Positions 42,972 to 51,319 of a stretch of 64,000 bases of DNA are shown here, in pieces. The DNA lies in NCBI GenBank assembly GCA_963663285.2, contig CAXXNI010000004.1, forward strand, positions 186,001 through 250,000, read 5' to 3'. A program made the translations under genes and the position numbers. The stretch comes from CAXXOK01 sp963663285. Lineage in GTDB: Bacteria > Bacillota > Clostridia > Christensenellales > Aristaeellaceae. The notes under the pieces are model-generated. The model saw only the letters and a program-made list of their open reading frames with translations, ran no database searches and was not told where the DNA came from. The first letter of the stretch is position 1, and every line of letters begins with the position of its first letter.

Positions 42972-43978
42972 ATGAACAATACACCTGTGCTTGGCATCAT
43001 TCTGGGAGACCATGCCGGAAGCAGCCCCGAACTCGCGGCAAAAACAGTTTTAGCCAATGACGGCCGGTATACGCCCGTGTTTATCGGAAACCGTGAACGT
43101 TACAATATTTCCGCGAAGGTGGTTCAGGGTGCGGATAAGCTTGCAATTCGCCCGTTGAATGGCAGGCCGGAGTTTGCCGGTCCTCAGACGGTGTACTTTG
43201 CGGATGTCCCGGCCGGTGAGAATATCGAATTCAGCAAGGTTACGGCAGACAGCGGAAAGCATGATGTATGATTCTATCGCCAAAGCGGTGGAGCTGGCAA
43301 AAGAGGGCGTCATCGACGGCATCAATATGGCGCCCATTACCAAGCAGGCGCTTCATGAAGCCGGCTATGCCGAGTGCACCGAGTTCGATATTTTTGCCAA
43401 ACTGTTTCACACCAGCGGCATCCGTGCGGTGATACAGGGCGGCAGTATCTTTCGGTCCACTGTGGTGGGGCACTGTGCGTTTGTAGACATTCCTGCCAAG
43501 CTGACAACGGATGGGATTGTGAACACGGCGCGGGGCTTGCTACGTGTCATGCGTATGTTCTCGCCTGATCAAGAACCTATGATTGCTGTCGCGGCGTTAA
43601 ACCCCCATGCCGGCGAAAATGGATTGTACGGAAATGAAGAGCAAACCAAAATTCAACCGGGCGATAGACATTTTAAAGGCCGAAGGCAATCACGTAATCG
43701 GGCCAAGCCCTGCCGATACCGTATTCCTCAAGGCGATGAGCGGCCAAGTGGGCGGCGTGGTGTTTATGTATCACGATCAGGGCAATATTGCCATGAAGAG
43801 CGTTTATTTTGGCGACGGCGTATTGATTTACACCAATACCCCCGTTCATATTGTATCGGTCGGGCATGGCCCCGCTTACGGAAAAGCAGGCAAGGGTACG
43901 GCAGATCCAACCAATATGATCGCCAGCATGGAAACCCTGCGAAAGCTCGTCAACAGCGAGCAAAACGCCAAAGCGTAG
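42972..43978 (+). pseudogene. Second PdxA-family gene, broken by two +1 frameshifts
   Basis: From ATG 42972 (AAGGAGG upstream) the first frame gives 'MNNTPVLGIILGDHAGSSPE' up to 'SKVTADSGK'. At about 43258 the homology moves to the next frame ('MMYDSIAKAVELAKEGVIDG', then 'NPHAGENGLYGNEEQTKIQP'). At about 43660 it moves again ('AIDILKAEGNHVIGPSPADT', 'HDQGNIAMK'). Each break is explained by one extra base (near AAGCATGATG and in CAACCGGGCG). The three parts together equal a full PdxA of about 335 residues with its metal His residues, so the gene was recently intact, or the assembly has errors. Confidence 0.85.
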
Positions 43979-43982
43979 CCTT

Positions 43983-44864
43983 ATGCGGGAAATCGTTGAA
44001 TACCGCTGTCCATACCTTGGTATTTATGTGAACAGCTACCGCGTAGCGGCGGAGGGGAAAACGCTGCTGTTGGACAGCGGCCTGGCCTGCGGACGCGAAA
44101 GGCTTGCCCCTTTTGCCAATGCGGATACGGTATTGCTGAGCACGCACGGGCATTGGGACCACATAGGCAACCATCGCTTTTTACAGTCACACGGCGCCAA
44201 AGTATATGCTTCGGCGGCGGATGCCCGCTATTTTTCGCACTTCGGCTGGCACTGGGATATTCAGTTTGGACAGTTTGCCAAAGATTATGCCCTGCCGCCC
44301 GCACGAAAGGAAACCTTCTTCCGGGAAGCCGGAGAACCGGTGAAACCGGATGAGTACCTGGCAGACGGCGATATTCTGAAGATTGGCAACTGTACGGTGG
44401 AGGTGCTTGCTACGCCGGGGCACTCGGATGGAAGCGTATGCTTTCTGCTGGCGGATGAGGGCGTGCTTTTTACGGGGGATACGCTGATGGGGGACGGTTT
44501 CTTCTCGGGGATTCCGCAATACACAAACCCCATCGCGTATAAAAGCTCGATGGAGAAGCTGATGGGTCTGAAAGTGAAAACGGTGTATTGCGACCACAAC
44601 GACCCCATTCCGGGAGAACACCTGGCGAGGAAAGCGCAAAATGGCATTGCCTGTGCGGAACGTATCGAAAAGACGGTGGATGCGTTTGTGGCGGGATACC
44701 GCGGAAAACCGGAAGCGCTTTTACAGGAGCTGGTGCAAAGGGTATGCGCACTGGAAGGGAAAAAAGCAGGCGGCGGAGCCTGCATTACAGTGCTGGCACA
44801 CTTGCGTAAACACATGGATCAACCGGTGGTAAAAACTTGTTTTCTCACCCATACGCCGTTGTAA
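43983..44864 (+). CDS. MBL-fold metallo-hydrolase
   Basis: A 293-residue metallo-beta-lactamase-fold hydrolase. The metal motif is 'STHGHWDHIGN' (about residues 53-63), followed by 'VLATPGHSDGSVCF' (third His) and 'VLFTGDTLM' (bridging Asp). Distal 'YCDHNDPIPGEHL' gives another His. The family hydrolyses thioesters, lactones or phosphoesters. It starts five bases after the pdxA pseudogene, so it belongs to the sigma-54 transcript. A lactonase or thioesterase step in acid catabolism is plausible, not shown. Confidence 0.8.
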   Translation: MREIVEYRCPYLGIYVNSYRVAAEGKTLLLDSGLACGRERLAPFANADTVLLSTHGHWDHIGNHRFLQSHGAKVYASAADARYFSHFGWHWDIQFGQFAKDYALPPARKETFFREAGEPVKPDEYLADGDILKIGNCTVEVLATPGHSDGSVCFLLADEGVLFTGDTLMGDGFFSGIPQYTNPIAYKSSMEKLMGLKVKTVYCDHNDPIPGEHLARKAQNGIACAERIEKTVDAFVAGYRGKPEALLQELVQRVCALEGKKAGGGACITVLAHLRKHMDQPVVKTCFLTHTPL

Positions 44865-44916
44865 AACCGGATTTGATCGGGCGGAGTTCCCGATAAAAAT
44901 AAAAGGAGGATTCCCA

Positions 44917-45909
44917 ATGAAAAAACTACTCAGTACCCTTTTGTGCCTGGCGCTGGTATTCACCGCTTGCTCAGCCCTTGCCGACACGGTAACGATGAAG
45001 TTTGCGGGAACGACACCCGTAAATGAGGAACTGGGCGAATACCAGGCGATGGTGAAATTCGCGGAACTGGTTGAGGAATATTCCAACGGTTCTATCACCG
45101 TGGAAGTATACCCGGCCAGCCAGCTGGGCGGTTCGGTAGAGTTTACCGAAGGCACCGCGCTTGGCACCGTGGAAGCCTGCGTTGTCGGGTTTGATGGTAT
45201 CGGCAATCTGGCGCCCGAGTGCTACGCACTGGCGATGCCTTACCTGTATGACAACATTGCCGCGATGCGCCCCGTGCTGGAGGGAGACACCGAAGCCCGC
45301 GCTGCGATTGACGGCGTGCTCTCCAATACCAACCTGAAACTGGTAGGTATTTTGTACCGCCCGATGCGCGTGACCGCGAACATTAAAAAAGCGATTACAG
45401 CGCCTGCGGATTTGGATGGCTTGCAGATTCGTTCTCCTTCGTCGGAGGCAAATCAGGCTATTATTGACGCCATGGGCGCCATCCCCACAACCATCGCATG
45501 GAGCGAAGTGTTTACGGCGCTGCAGTCCGGTGCGTGTGACGGCGTTGAAAATGCCATTACGGAGCTGGCTTCCATCAATCTGCAGGAAGTTGTAAAGTAC
45601 GTTTCCGAAACCAACCATATGGCGTCCCCCATTGCGATCATCGTTGGTGAAGCCTGGTTCAACGGCCTGGCGGAAGATCAGCAGGCGGCGATTCTCAAGG
45701 CCGGCGAAGAAATTACCGAATGGCGAGCACAGAACGTTGCGGAAGAAACCGCTGCCGCATGGCAGAAGTTTGAAGATGCCGGAGTCGAGGTGCTTTATGC
45801 TGACGAAATCGACTTTGCGGCCTTCAAAGCAGCCTGCGCGGACGTGTACAAAGTATTTGTAGAAAAGGGTTACTTTACCGAAGCGTTCTACAACACACTG
45901 AAGAACTAA
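44917..45909 (+). CDS. dctP: TRAP transporter substrate-binding protein (DctP)
   Basis: A 330-residue exported solute receptor for C4-type or sugar acids. A signal peptide ('MKKLLSTLLCLALVFTACSA', cut after ALA) is followed by the DctP fold: 'FAGTTPVNEELGEYQAMVKFAELVEE', 'DLDGLQIRSPSSEANQ' with the Arg that binds the carboxylate, and 'ALQSGACDGVENAITE'. AAAAGGAGG precedes the ATG. The hairpin at 44876-44894 lies in its leader. With dctQ and dctM it forms a sodium- or proton-driven importer. Confidence 0.92.
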   Translation: MKKLLSTLLCLALVFTACSALADTVTMKFAGTTPVNEELGEYQAMVKFAELVEEYSNGSITVEVYPASQLGGSVEFTEGTALGTVEACVVGFDGIGNLAPECYALAMPYLYDNIAAMRPVLEGDTEARAAIDGVLSNTNLKLVGILYRPMRVTANIKKAITAPADLDGLQIRSPSSEANQAIIDAMGAIPTTIAWSEVFTALQSGACDGVENAITELASINLQEVVKYVSETNHMASPIAIIVGEAWFNGLAEDQQAAILKAGEEITEWRAQNVAEETAAAWQKFEDAGVEVLYADEIDFAAFKAACADVYKVFVEKGYFTEAFYNTLKN

Positions 45910-45948
45910 GGATTCTGACGGGCAGCACGCTGTCCTGAAAACGGCGGT

Positions 45949-45977
45949 GCAGACGGAGAAGCAGCTTCTCCGTCTGC
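45949..45977 (+). other. Intercistronic hairpin between dctP and dctQ
   Basis: A perfect 13-bp stem GCAGACGGAGAAG/CTTCTCCGTCTGC with a three-base loop and no T run, ending 25 bases before dctQ. It is likely an RNA stabiliser or processing site that gives more receptor than permease. Confidence 0.6.
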
Positions 45978-46002
45978 CGTTGCCTGCAGGAGGTGAACTT
46001 GG

Positions 46003-46536
46003 GTGAAATTGAAAAATGGAATGGACAAGTTCTTTGACGGTATTGTTTTTGTGCAGAAAAAGATCACCGGTATGCTGCTGCTGTTGATGATTGTCACCGT
46101 ATCCTGGCAAATCATAGGCCGCGTTGTATTTAAGGCGAGCACACCATGGACGGAAGAATTAGCGAAACTCTCCCTGATTTGGTTTACATTTCTGGGCAGT
46201 ATTGGCGTACTGCGCAATAAAGAACACCTTACCGTGGATCTGCTTTTGGCCCGGTATAAGGATAAAACACGCAGGCGCGTGCGAATATTTATCGATCTGG
46301 TGATCGCCGCGTTTTGCGTAATGATGTTCCTCTTTGGCATCTACCTGTGCCGTAACCCCATTATTATCAGGGGCATAACCACAGGGTTGAATATATCCCG
46401 GTTGTATCTCTACCTCAGCCTTCCGATCTGCATGTTCTTTTCATCGCTGATCGCGGTTTACGACCTGATCCTTGGGATCATTGACCTGATCCATCCGAAT
46501 CTGTTTGTGGAAACGAAGGGAGGCGAAGCAGCATGA
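46003..46536 (+). CDS. dctQ: TRAP transporter small permease (DctQ)
   Basis: A 177-residue membrane protein with four hydrophobic helices, typical of DctQ. 'MLLLLMIVTVSWQIIGRVVF', 'WTEELAKLSLIWFTFLGSIG' and 'HLTVDLLL' are family blocks. The start is GTG 46003, nine bases after AGGAGG. The stop overlaps the dctM start by four bases. Confidence 0.9.
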   Translation: MKLKNGMDKFFDGIVFVQKKITGMLLLLMIVTVSWQIIGRVVFKASTPWTEELAKLSLIWFTFLGSIGVLRNKEHLTVDLLLARYKDKTRRRVRIFIDLVIAAFCVMMFLFGIYLCRNPIIIRGITTGLNISRLYLYLSLPICMFFSSLIAVYDLILGIIDLIHPNLFVETKGGEAA

Positions 46537-47810
46537 TTGGAGCCATTATCTGGATATGCCTGATCGGCTTTATGCTGATTGGCGTTCCGATCGCATTTTC
46601 GATGGGCTTATCCGCAACGGTAATGCTGCTGATCAATAACACGGCCAGTAACATTGTAATTGCGCAAAAGGCGGTAAACGCGCTGGATTCGTTCACGATT
46701 ATGGCGATACCGTTTTTTATGATGGCGTCATCCATTTTGACCGGGGCGGACATCGGCAAAAAGATATTCCGGTTTGCCGGTACGCTGGTGCAGCATCTTC
46801 CGGGCGGGCTGGCCCATGTGAATATCCTCACCAGTATGATTATGGCTGGCATGTCCGGCTCCTCGGTTTCCGATGTTTCCGGCATTGGCCGGATGGAAAT
46901 GGACGCTATGGCGGACGCGGGGTATGACAGGGATTTCAGCGCGGCGGTAACCGCCTCCTCATCTACGGTTGCGCCCATTATACCGCCCAGTACCAGTATG
47001 ATCCTGTACGGTTCGATCACGGGCGTTTCCATTGGCAAACTGCTTATCGGCGGTCTGCTTCCGGGCTTGCTGATGGGGCTGGCGCTTTGCATACTCTCCT
47101 ATATTATCAGCGTTAAGCGCAAATACCCGCTGCAGAAAAAGGCAACCCGCAGGGAGATTTGGCTTTCCCTGAAAGAAAGCTTTGCGGCGCTGCTGATGCC
47201 GCTCATCCTCATCTTCGGCATTGTGAGCGGTATTTTCACCGCGACGGAAGCGGCTTGCGTGGCTACCGTCTATTCGATCCTGATCTCGCTTTTCTGGTAC
47301 CGTAAAATCAATTTCCGCAAGCTCTTTAAAATACTGGAAAACACATCCGTTTTTGCAAGCTCAACGTTGTTTGTTCTTGCGATGGCGGGGGTTTTCGGGC
47401 TGGTGCTTACGCATAACCAGGTGCCAACCAAAATCAGCACGTTCTTTATGTCGCTGTCCGATAACAAATATGTTTTGCTGTTCCTCATCAATGTTATGCT
47501 GCTGATTCTCGGCTGCTTGATGGAAGGCAACTCCATTTACATGATTCTTGGTCCGGTGCTGGGTGTTTTGGCGGTTCAGCTGGGCTGCGACCCGGTCGCG
47601 TTTGGCGTAATGGTTGTGTTTAACCTGACGCTCGGCCTCATCACCCCGCCGGTGGGGCTGTGCCTGTTCCTGACACAAAAGGTAGCCCATATTACATCGG
47701 GTGAAATGATAAAGGCAATTACGCCGTTTGTAATTATCCTTGGCGTGGCATTGCTGATTGTTACCTATTTCCCCCAAATCAGCTCCTTCCTGCCGAATCT
47801 GCTAATGTAA
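46533..47810 (+). CDS. dctM: TRAP transporter large permease (DctM)
   Basis: A 425-residue membrane protein with 11-12 helices that forms the transport channel. 'GVPIAFSMGLSATVML', 'MIMAGMSGSSVSDVSGIGRM', 'ASSSTVAPIIPPSTSMILYG' and 'LITPPVGLCLFLTQKVA' are hallmark DctM segments, including the Pro-Pro-Ser sodium/substrate loops. It is translationally coupled to dctQ. Confidence 0.93.
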   Translation: MIGAIIWICLIGFMLIGVPIAFSMGLSATVMLLINNTASNIVIAQKAVNALDSFTIMAIPFFMMASSILTGADIGKKIFRFAGTLVQHLPGGLAHVNILTSMIMAGMSGSSVSDVSGIGRMEMDAMADAGYDRDFSAAVTASSSTVAPIIPPSTSMILYGSITGVSIGKLLIGGLLPGLLMGLALCILSYIISVKRKYPLQKKATRREIWLSLKESFAALLMPLILIFGIVSGIFTATEAACVATVYSILISLFWYRKINFRKLFKILENTSVFASSTLFVLAMAGVFGLVLTHNQVPTKISTFFMSLSDNKYVLLFLINVMLLILGCLMEGNSIYMILGPVLGVLAVQLGCDPVAFGVMVVFNLTLGLITPPVGLCLFLTQKVAHITSGEMIKAITPFVIILGVALLIVTYFPQISSFLPNLLM

Positions 47811-47823
47811 AGGAAAATGCGAT

Positions 47824-48588
47824 ATGTTTGATTACACAGGTAAAGTGGTTGCGGTAACGGGCGCCTCAAGCGGCATCGGAAAAGCGATTGCCAGGGCATT
47901 CTACAATGCGGGCGCAAAACTGGCCTTGTGCAGCCGTTCGGTGGAGCGCGTAAAAGACGCCGTGGCGGAGTTTGCAGACCCGTCCGATCCGCGCATCCGG
48001 ATTTTTAGGGCCGATACCAGCCGCGTGGAAGATATTCGAGCCTTCCGCGACGGGGCGGTGGAAGCCTTTGGGATGATTCACGTTTGGGTGAATAACGCGG
48101 GTATCGAGCACCCGCTGCCCACCGTTGAAATGACGGAGGAAATATTCAATCAGGTGGTGCACACCAATTTCAGAGGGTATTATTTCGGCTGCCAGTGCGC
48201 CGCACAGGATATGCTGAAGCGGAAGGCGGCGGGGTGCATCGTCAATATCGGCTCGGTAAACGCCGTAACCGTCGTTGCCGGGCAAGCCGTTTATGCCGCT
48301 ACAAAGGCGGCAATCTCCCAGATGACGAAAAGCTTCGCGCGCGAATGGGGCAAGCAGGGGATTCGGGTCAACTGCATTGCGCCAGGCAGCATACCGACGA
48401 AAATCAACGAGGAGAAATATCGCGATCCGGCAGCGCATCTGGCAATGTGCGAAAAAATTCCCATGGGACGCCGGGGAGAAACGGCGGAGGTGGCGGATGC
48501 CGTGCTCTATATCGCATCTGATGAGGCCAGCTATATCACCGGACAAACATTGTTTGTGGATGGCGGCCTGACCCTTGTGCATGGCTGA
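47824..48588 (+). CDS. Short-chain dehydrogenase/reductase
   Basis: A 254-residue classical SDR, closest in character to glucose 1-dehydrogenase or FabG-like sugar-acid dehydrogenases. The cofactor site is 'VTGASSGIGKAIARAF' (residues 10-25); 'NNAGIE' and the catalytic Ser ('NIGSVNAV') and 'YAATK' follow; 'GQTLFVDGGLTL' ends it. 'LCSRSVERV' after the second strand suggests NADP preference (Arg instead of Asp). AAAGGA precedes the ATG. Confidence 0.9.
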   Translation: MFDYTGKVVAVTGASSGIGKAIARAFYNAGAKLALCSRSVERVKDAVAEFADPSDPRIRIFRADTSRVEDIRAFRDGAVEAFGMIHVWVNNAGIEHPLPTVEMTEEIFNQVVHTNFRGYYFGCQCAAQDMLKRKAAGCIVNIGSVNAVTVVAGQAVYAATKAAISQMTKSFAREWGKQGIRVNCIAPGSIPTKINEEKYRDPAAHLAMCEKIPMGRRGETAEVADAVLYIASDEASYITGQTLFVDGGLTLVHG

Positions 48589-48628
48589 TAAACAGAACAA
48601 GCAGGACAATCAAAAGGGGGAGCATTCA

Positions 48629-49291
48629 ATGGGGAAAATAAAGGTTGGCGTTGTGCATACATTTCTGTATTCCGTGGAAGACCTGAAGGCGATGTTTCGG
48701 CAATACCTGCCCGAAGTGGAAATGATCAATATCATTGACGATTCGCTGCTGCAGGAGGCGCTGCACAATCAGGGTATAACCCCATCGCTGGTCAGCCGCA
48801 TGTGCGATTACTACACCAACATGCAGGAGCTTGGCTGCAGCTGCGTGCTTAACCAATGCTCCTCGGTGGGCGAGGCGGCGGATATTGCAGCCAGATTGAT
48901 TGATATTCCCGTTGTGAAAATCGACGGCCCGATGGCAAAAGAGGCTGTGAAACTGGGAAGCCGTGTCGCGGTTATTGCCACGGCAATTTCTACGGTCGAG
49001 CCGTCCAGCCGCCTTGTGGAATACTACGCAAAGCTGGCCGGGAAAGACGTAACGGTTGACCGCTGTTATGTAGACGGCGCATATGACTTTTTGTTAAAAA
49101 CCGGAGACAAGCAAAAGCATAACGAGATGGTGTGCGATAAAGTACGCCAGGCGGCTGAAACACACGATGTGATTGTGCTGGCGCAAGGCAGCATGTACCA
49201 CCTGATCCCGTTGCTGAAAGATGTAAAAGTGCCTGTGCTCACAAGCCTTGAAACGGGCGTGGCGCAGATACGCGGCGTGCTTGGCTTATAA
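48629..49291 (+). CDS. Asp/Glu racemase-superfamily protein
   Basis: A 220-residue protein starting at ATG 48629 after AAGGGGGAG. 'KIKVGVVHTFLYSVEDLKAMF', 'CVLNQCSSVGEAADIAARLI', 'DGPMAKEAVKLGSRVAVIAT' and 'VIVLAQGSMYHLIP' place it in the racemase fold. The second catalytic Cys of true racemases (CTHYP) is replaced by 'AQGSM', so it is probably not a two-Cys racemase and may be an isomerase or lyase. This one-Cys form recurs in sugar-acid operons. Confidence 0.75.
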   Translation: MGKIKVGVVHTFLYSVEDLKAMFRQYLPEVEMINIIDDSLLQEALHNQGITPSLVSRMCDYYTNMQELGCSCVLNQCSSVGEAADIAARLIDIPVVKIDGPMAKEAVKLGSRVAVIATAISTVEPSSRLVEYYAKLAGKDVTVDRCYVDGAYDFLLKTGDKQKHNEMVCDKVRQAAETHDVIVLAQGSMYHLIPLLKDVKVPVLTSLETGVAQIRGVLGL

Positions 49292-49311
49292 ACATGGAAG
49301 GGAGAACCAAT

Positions 49312-50202
49312 ATGGCAAAGAAGATAGGCTTTATCGGCCTTGGCATCATGGGCAAGCCGATGGCGAAAAACCTGCTGAAAGCGGGATACGAGTTAATGGT
49401 ATACGATATTGTGCCGGCTGCCGTGCGTGAACTGGAGCAAGCCGGGGCGGAAGCGGCCGAAAGCGTTGCGCAGGTGGCAAAAAATTGTGCAACAATCATC
49501 ACCATGCTGCCAAACAGCCCCCATGTGAAAAATGTGGTGCTGGAAAAAGGCGGCATTATCGAAAACGCGGCGCCCGGTACACTGGTTATTGACATGAGCT
49601 CCATTGCGCCTACGGCCAGCAAGGAGATGTATAACGCGCTGAAAGAAAAAGGCATGCGGATGATTGACGCGCCTGTGTCGGGCGGCGAGCCAAAGGCGAT
49701 TGACGGCACCGTCGCTATTATGGTGGGCGGCGATGAAGCGGATTTTGCGCAAGCCCTGCCGCTGTTGCAAGTGATGGGTGCAAGCTATACGCTTATTGGC
49801 GGCATTGGCAGCGGCAACACATGCAAGCTGGCAAATCAGGTTATCGTGGCGCTGAATATTGCTGCTTTGGCGGAGGGGATGATGCTGGCCAAAAAGGCCG
49901 GCACAGACCCTGCAAAAGTATTTGAAGGGATCAAAGCCGGGCTTGCCGGGTCAACGGTTATGAATGCAAAGGCGCCGATGATGCTGAAAGATTTTTACGA
50001 ACCCGGCTTTCGTATCGCTTTGCATATCAAGGACTTGAAAAATGCGTTGGAAACAGGCGAAGCGTGCATGGCGCCGCTGCCCATGACCGCGGAAATTCTG
50101 GCGGTGATGGAAGAACTGGCGCAAAACGGAGATGCGGCCTGCGACCACAGTGCCATAGCAAAACACTATGAAGCGCTGGCGGGCGTACACTTTAGCGATT
50201 GA
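49312..50202 (+). CDS. garR: Tartronate semialdehyde reductase-like beta-hydroxyacid dehydrogenase
   Basis: A 296-residue dehydrogenase of the GarR/3-hydroxyisobutyrate family. The Rossmann loop is 'GFIGLGIMGKPMAKNL', the substrate loop 'DAPVSGGEPKAIDGTVAIMVGG', and the catalytic Lys is in 'GSGNTCKLANQ' (about residue 168). GarR reduces tartronate semialdehyde to glycerate; L-threonate dehydrogenases have the same fold. GAAGGGAG precedes ATG 49312. With glycerate kinase downstream, a glycerate route is likely. Confidence 0.82.
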   Translation: MAKKIGFIGLGIMGKPMAKNLLKAGYELMVYDIVPAAVRELEQAGAEAAESVAQVAKNCATIITMLPNSPHVKNVVLEKGGIIENAAPGTLVIDMSSIAPTASKEMYNALKEKGMRMIDAPVSGGEPKAIDGTVAIMVGGDEADFAQALPLLQVMGASYTLIGGIGSGNTCKLANQVIVALNIAALAEGMMLAKKAGTDPAKVFEGIKAGLAGSTVMNAKAPMMLKDFYEPGFRIALHIKDLKNALETGEACMAPLPMTAEILAVMEELAQNGDAACDHSAIAKHYEALAGVHFSD

Positions 50203-50222
50203 TGACCAAGGAGGACGGGAAC

Positions 50223-51257
50223 ATGAAAAAAATCAAGGTCGGAGTGGCCGGGTACGGTACCATAGGGCAGCGGTTGGCGGATGGCGTTGCGCTGCAGCAG
50301 GATATGGAGCTGGTCGGCGTGGCGGATGTTGCGCCAACGCTGGCGATACGCGCATTGTATGAAAAGGGCATGCCGTACAACCTCTATCTGGTTGGCGGCT
50401 CGGAACGCGCCGCTTTTGACGCGCTGGGCATCCCCGTTTCGGGCACGTTTGAAGAGTTGATTGGCAAAGTGGATATTATGCTGGATTCTGCGCCGGGGGG
50501 CATCGGGGCGAAGAATAAAGAGCTTTATCAAAAAATGGGCGTAAAAGCAATCTTCCAGGGCGGGGAGAAAAACGCGGTCGCGGATGTGTTTTTCCATGGC
50601 TATGCCAATTATGAAAAAGGCCTGGACGCGGATTACCTGAAACTGACCAGCTGCAATACCACCGGACTCATCCGCGCTGTGGATGCGTTGGACCGCGCTT
50701 TCGGTGTGGAGCGGGTCGCCATAACGATTATCCGCCGTGTGGCCGACCCCGGAGATTACCACCGCGGGCTTACGAATGCGCTGCAAATGGAGAAGGCGCC
50801 GAGTCATCAGGCCGTTGACCTGATGACGATCATGCCCCACGTGGAAGCGACCGGCATACTTGTGCACACGCCGGTTACCCATGGGCATATCATTACGGTG
50901 CTGGCTACCGGTAAAGACGGGCGCAAAATTACGCGTGATGAAGCGCTTGCCTGCTTTCAGAAGCATCCGCGCATCCGTGTGGTTACAATGGCGGAAGGGT
51001 TTTTGGGGAATGCGAGTTTCTTTAAGTATGGGCGCGATTTGGGCCGCCCGCGCGGAGACTTGTATGAAATTGGCTTATGGGCGGACAGCATTGTGGAATC
51101 CGGCGACAACATTATGTTTGCCATCCACATTCCGCAGGAATCGGTTACGATTCCGGAAACCATTGACGGGATACGCGCCGCGATGGGCATCCAGCGCACC
51201 AGTGCGGAAGGAACGGCCGAAACCAATAAATATCTCGGCATGAAAATACGGGGATAA
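50223..51257 (+). CDS. Archaeal-type (type II) glyceraldehyde-3-phosphate dehydrogenase
   Basis: A 344-residue protein of the archaeal GAPDH class, unlike bacterial GapA. It starts at ATG 50223 after AAGGAGG. 'VGVAGYGTIGQRLADGVALQ' binds the cofactor; 'DSAPGGIGAKNKELYQKMGVKAIFQGG' and the catalytic Cys in 'LTSCNTTGLIRAVDALDRAFG' (about residue 142) are archaeal hallmarks, and 'RRVADPGDYHRG' and the His of 'VTHGH' complete the site. Archaeal enzymes often prefer NADP. It is followed by an archaeal-type PGK gene. The substrate could be glyceraldehyde 3-phosphate or a related phospho-aldehyde. Confidence 0.85.
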   Translation: MKKIKVGVAGYGTIGQRLADGVALQQDMELVGVADVAPTLAIRALYEKGMPYNLYLVGGSERAAFDALGIPVSGTFEELIGKVDIMLDSAPGGIGAKNKELYQKMGVKAIFQGGEKNAVADVFFHGYANYEKGLDADYLKLTSCNTTGLIRAVDALDRAFGVERVAITIIRRVADPGDYHRGLTNALQMEKAPSHQAVDLMTIMPHVEATGILVHTPVTHGHIITVLATGKDGRKITRDEALACFQKHPRIRVVTMAEGFLGNASFFKYGRDLGRPRGDLYEIGLWADSIVESGDNIMFAIHIPQESVTIPETIDGIRAAMGIQRTSAEGTAETNKYLGMKIRG

Positions 51258-51319
51258 AGCATCCCTTGCGTACAGGCGGGCTGCATATGCGCCCGCCTGT
51301 TTTGAAAGGATTGAGTGGC

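Noticed and set aside
43240..43670. Programmed frameshifting in the second pdxA gene
   Set aside because: No slippery heptamer or downstream pseudoknot was seen at either site, and two +1 shifts in one metabolic gene are more simply explained by mutation or assembly error.
44971..46110. A 379-codon minus-strand frame across dctP and dctQ
   Set aside because: It runs through two well-supported genes and a hairpin on the other strand, and has no recognisable domain.
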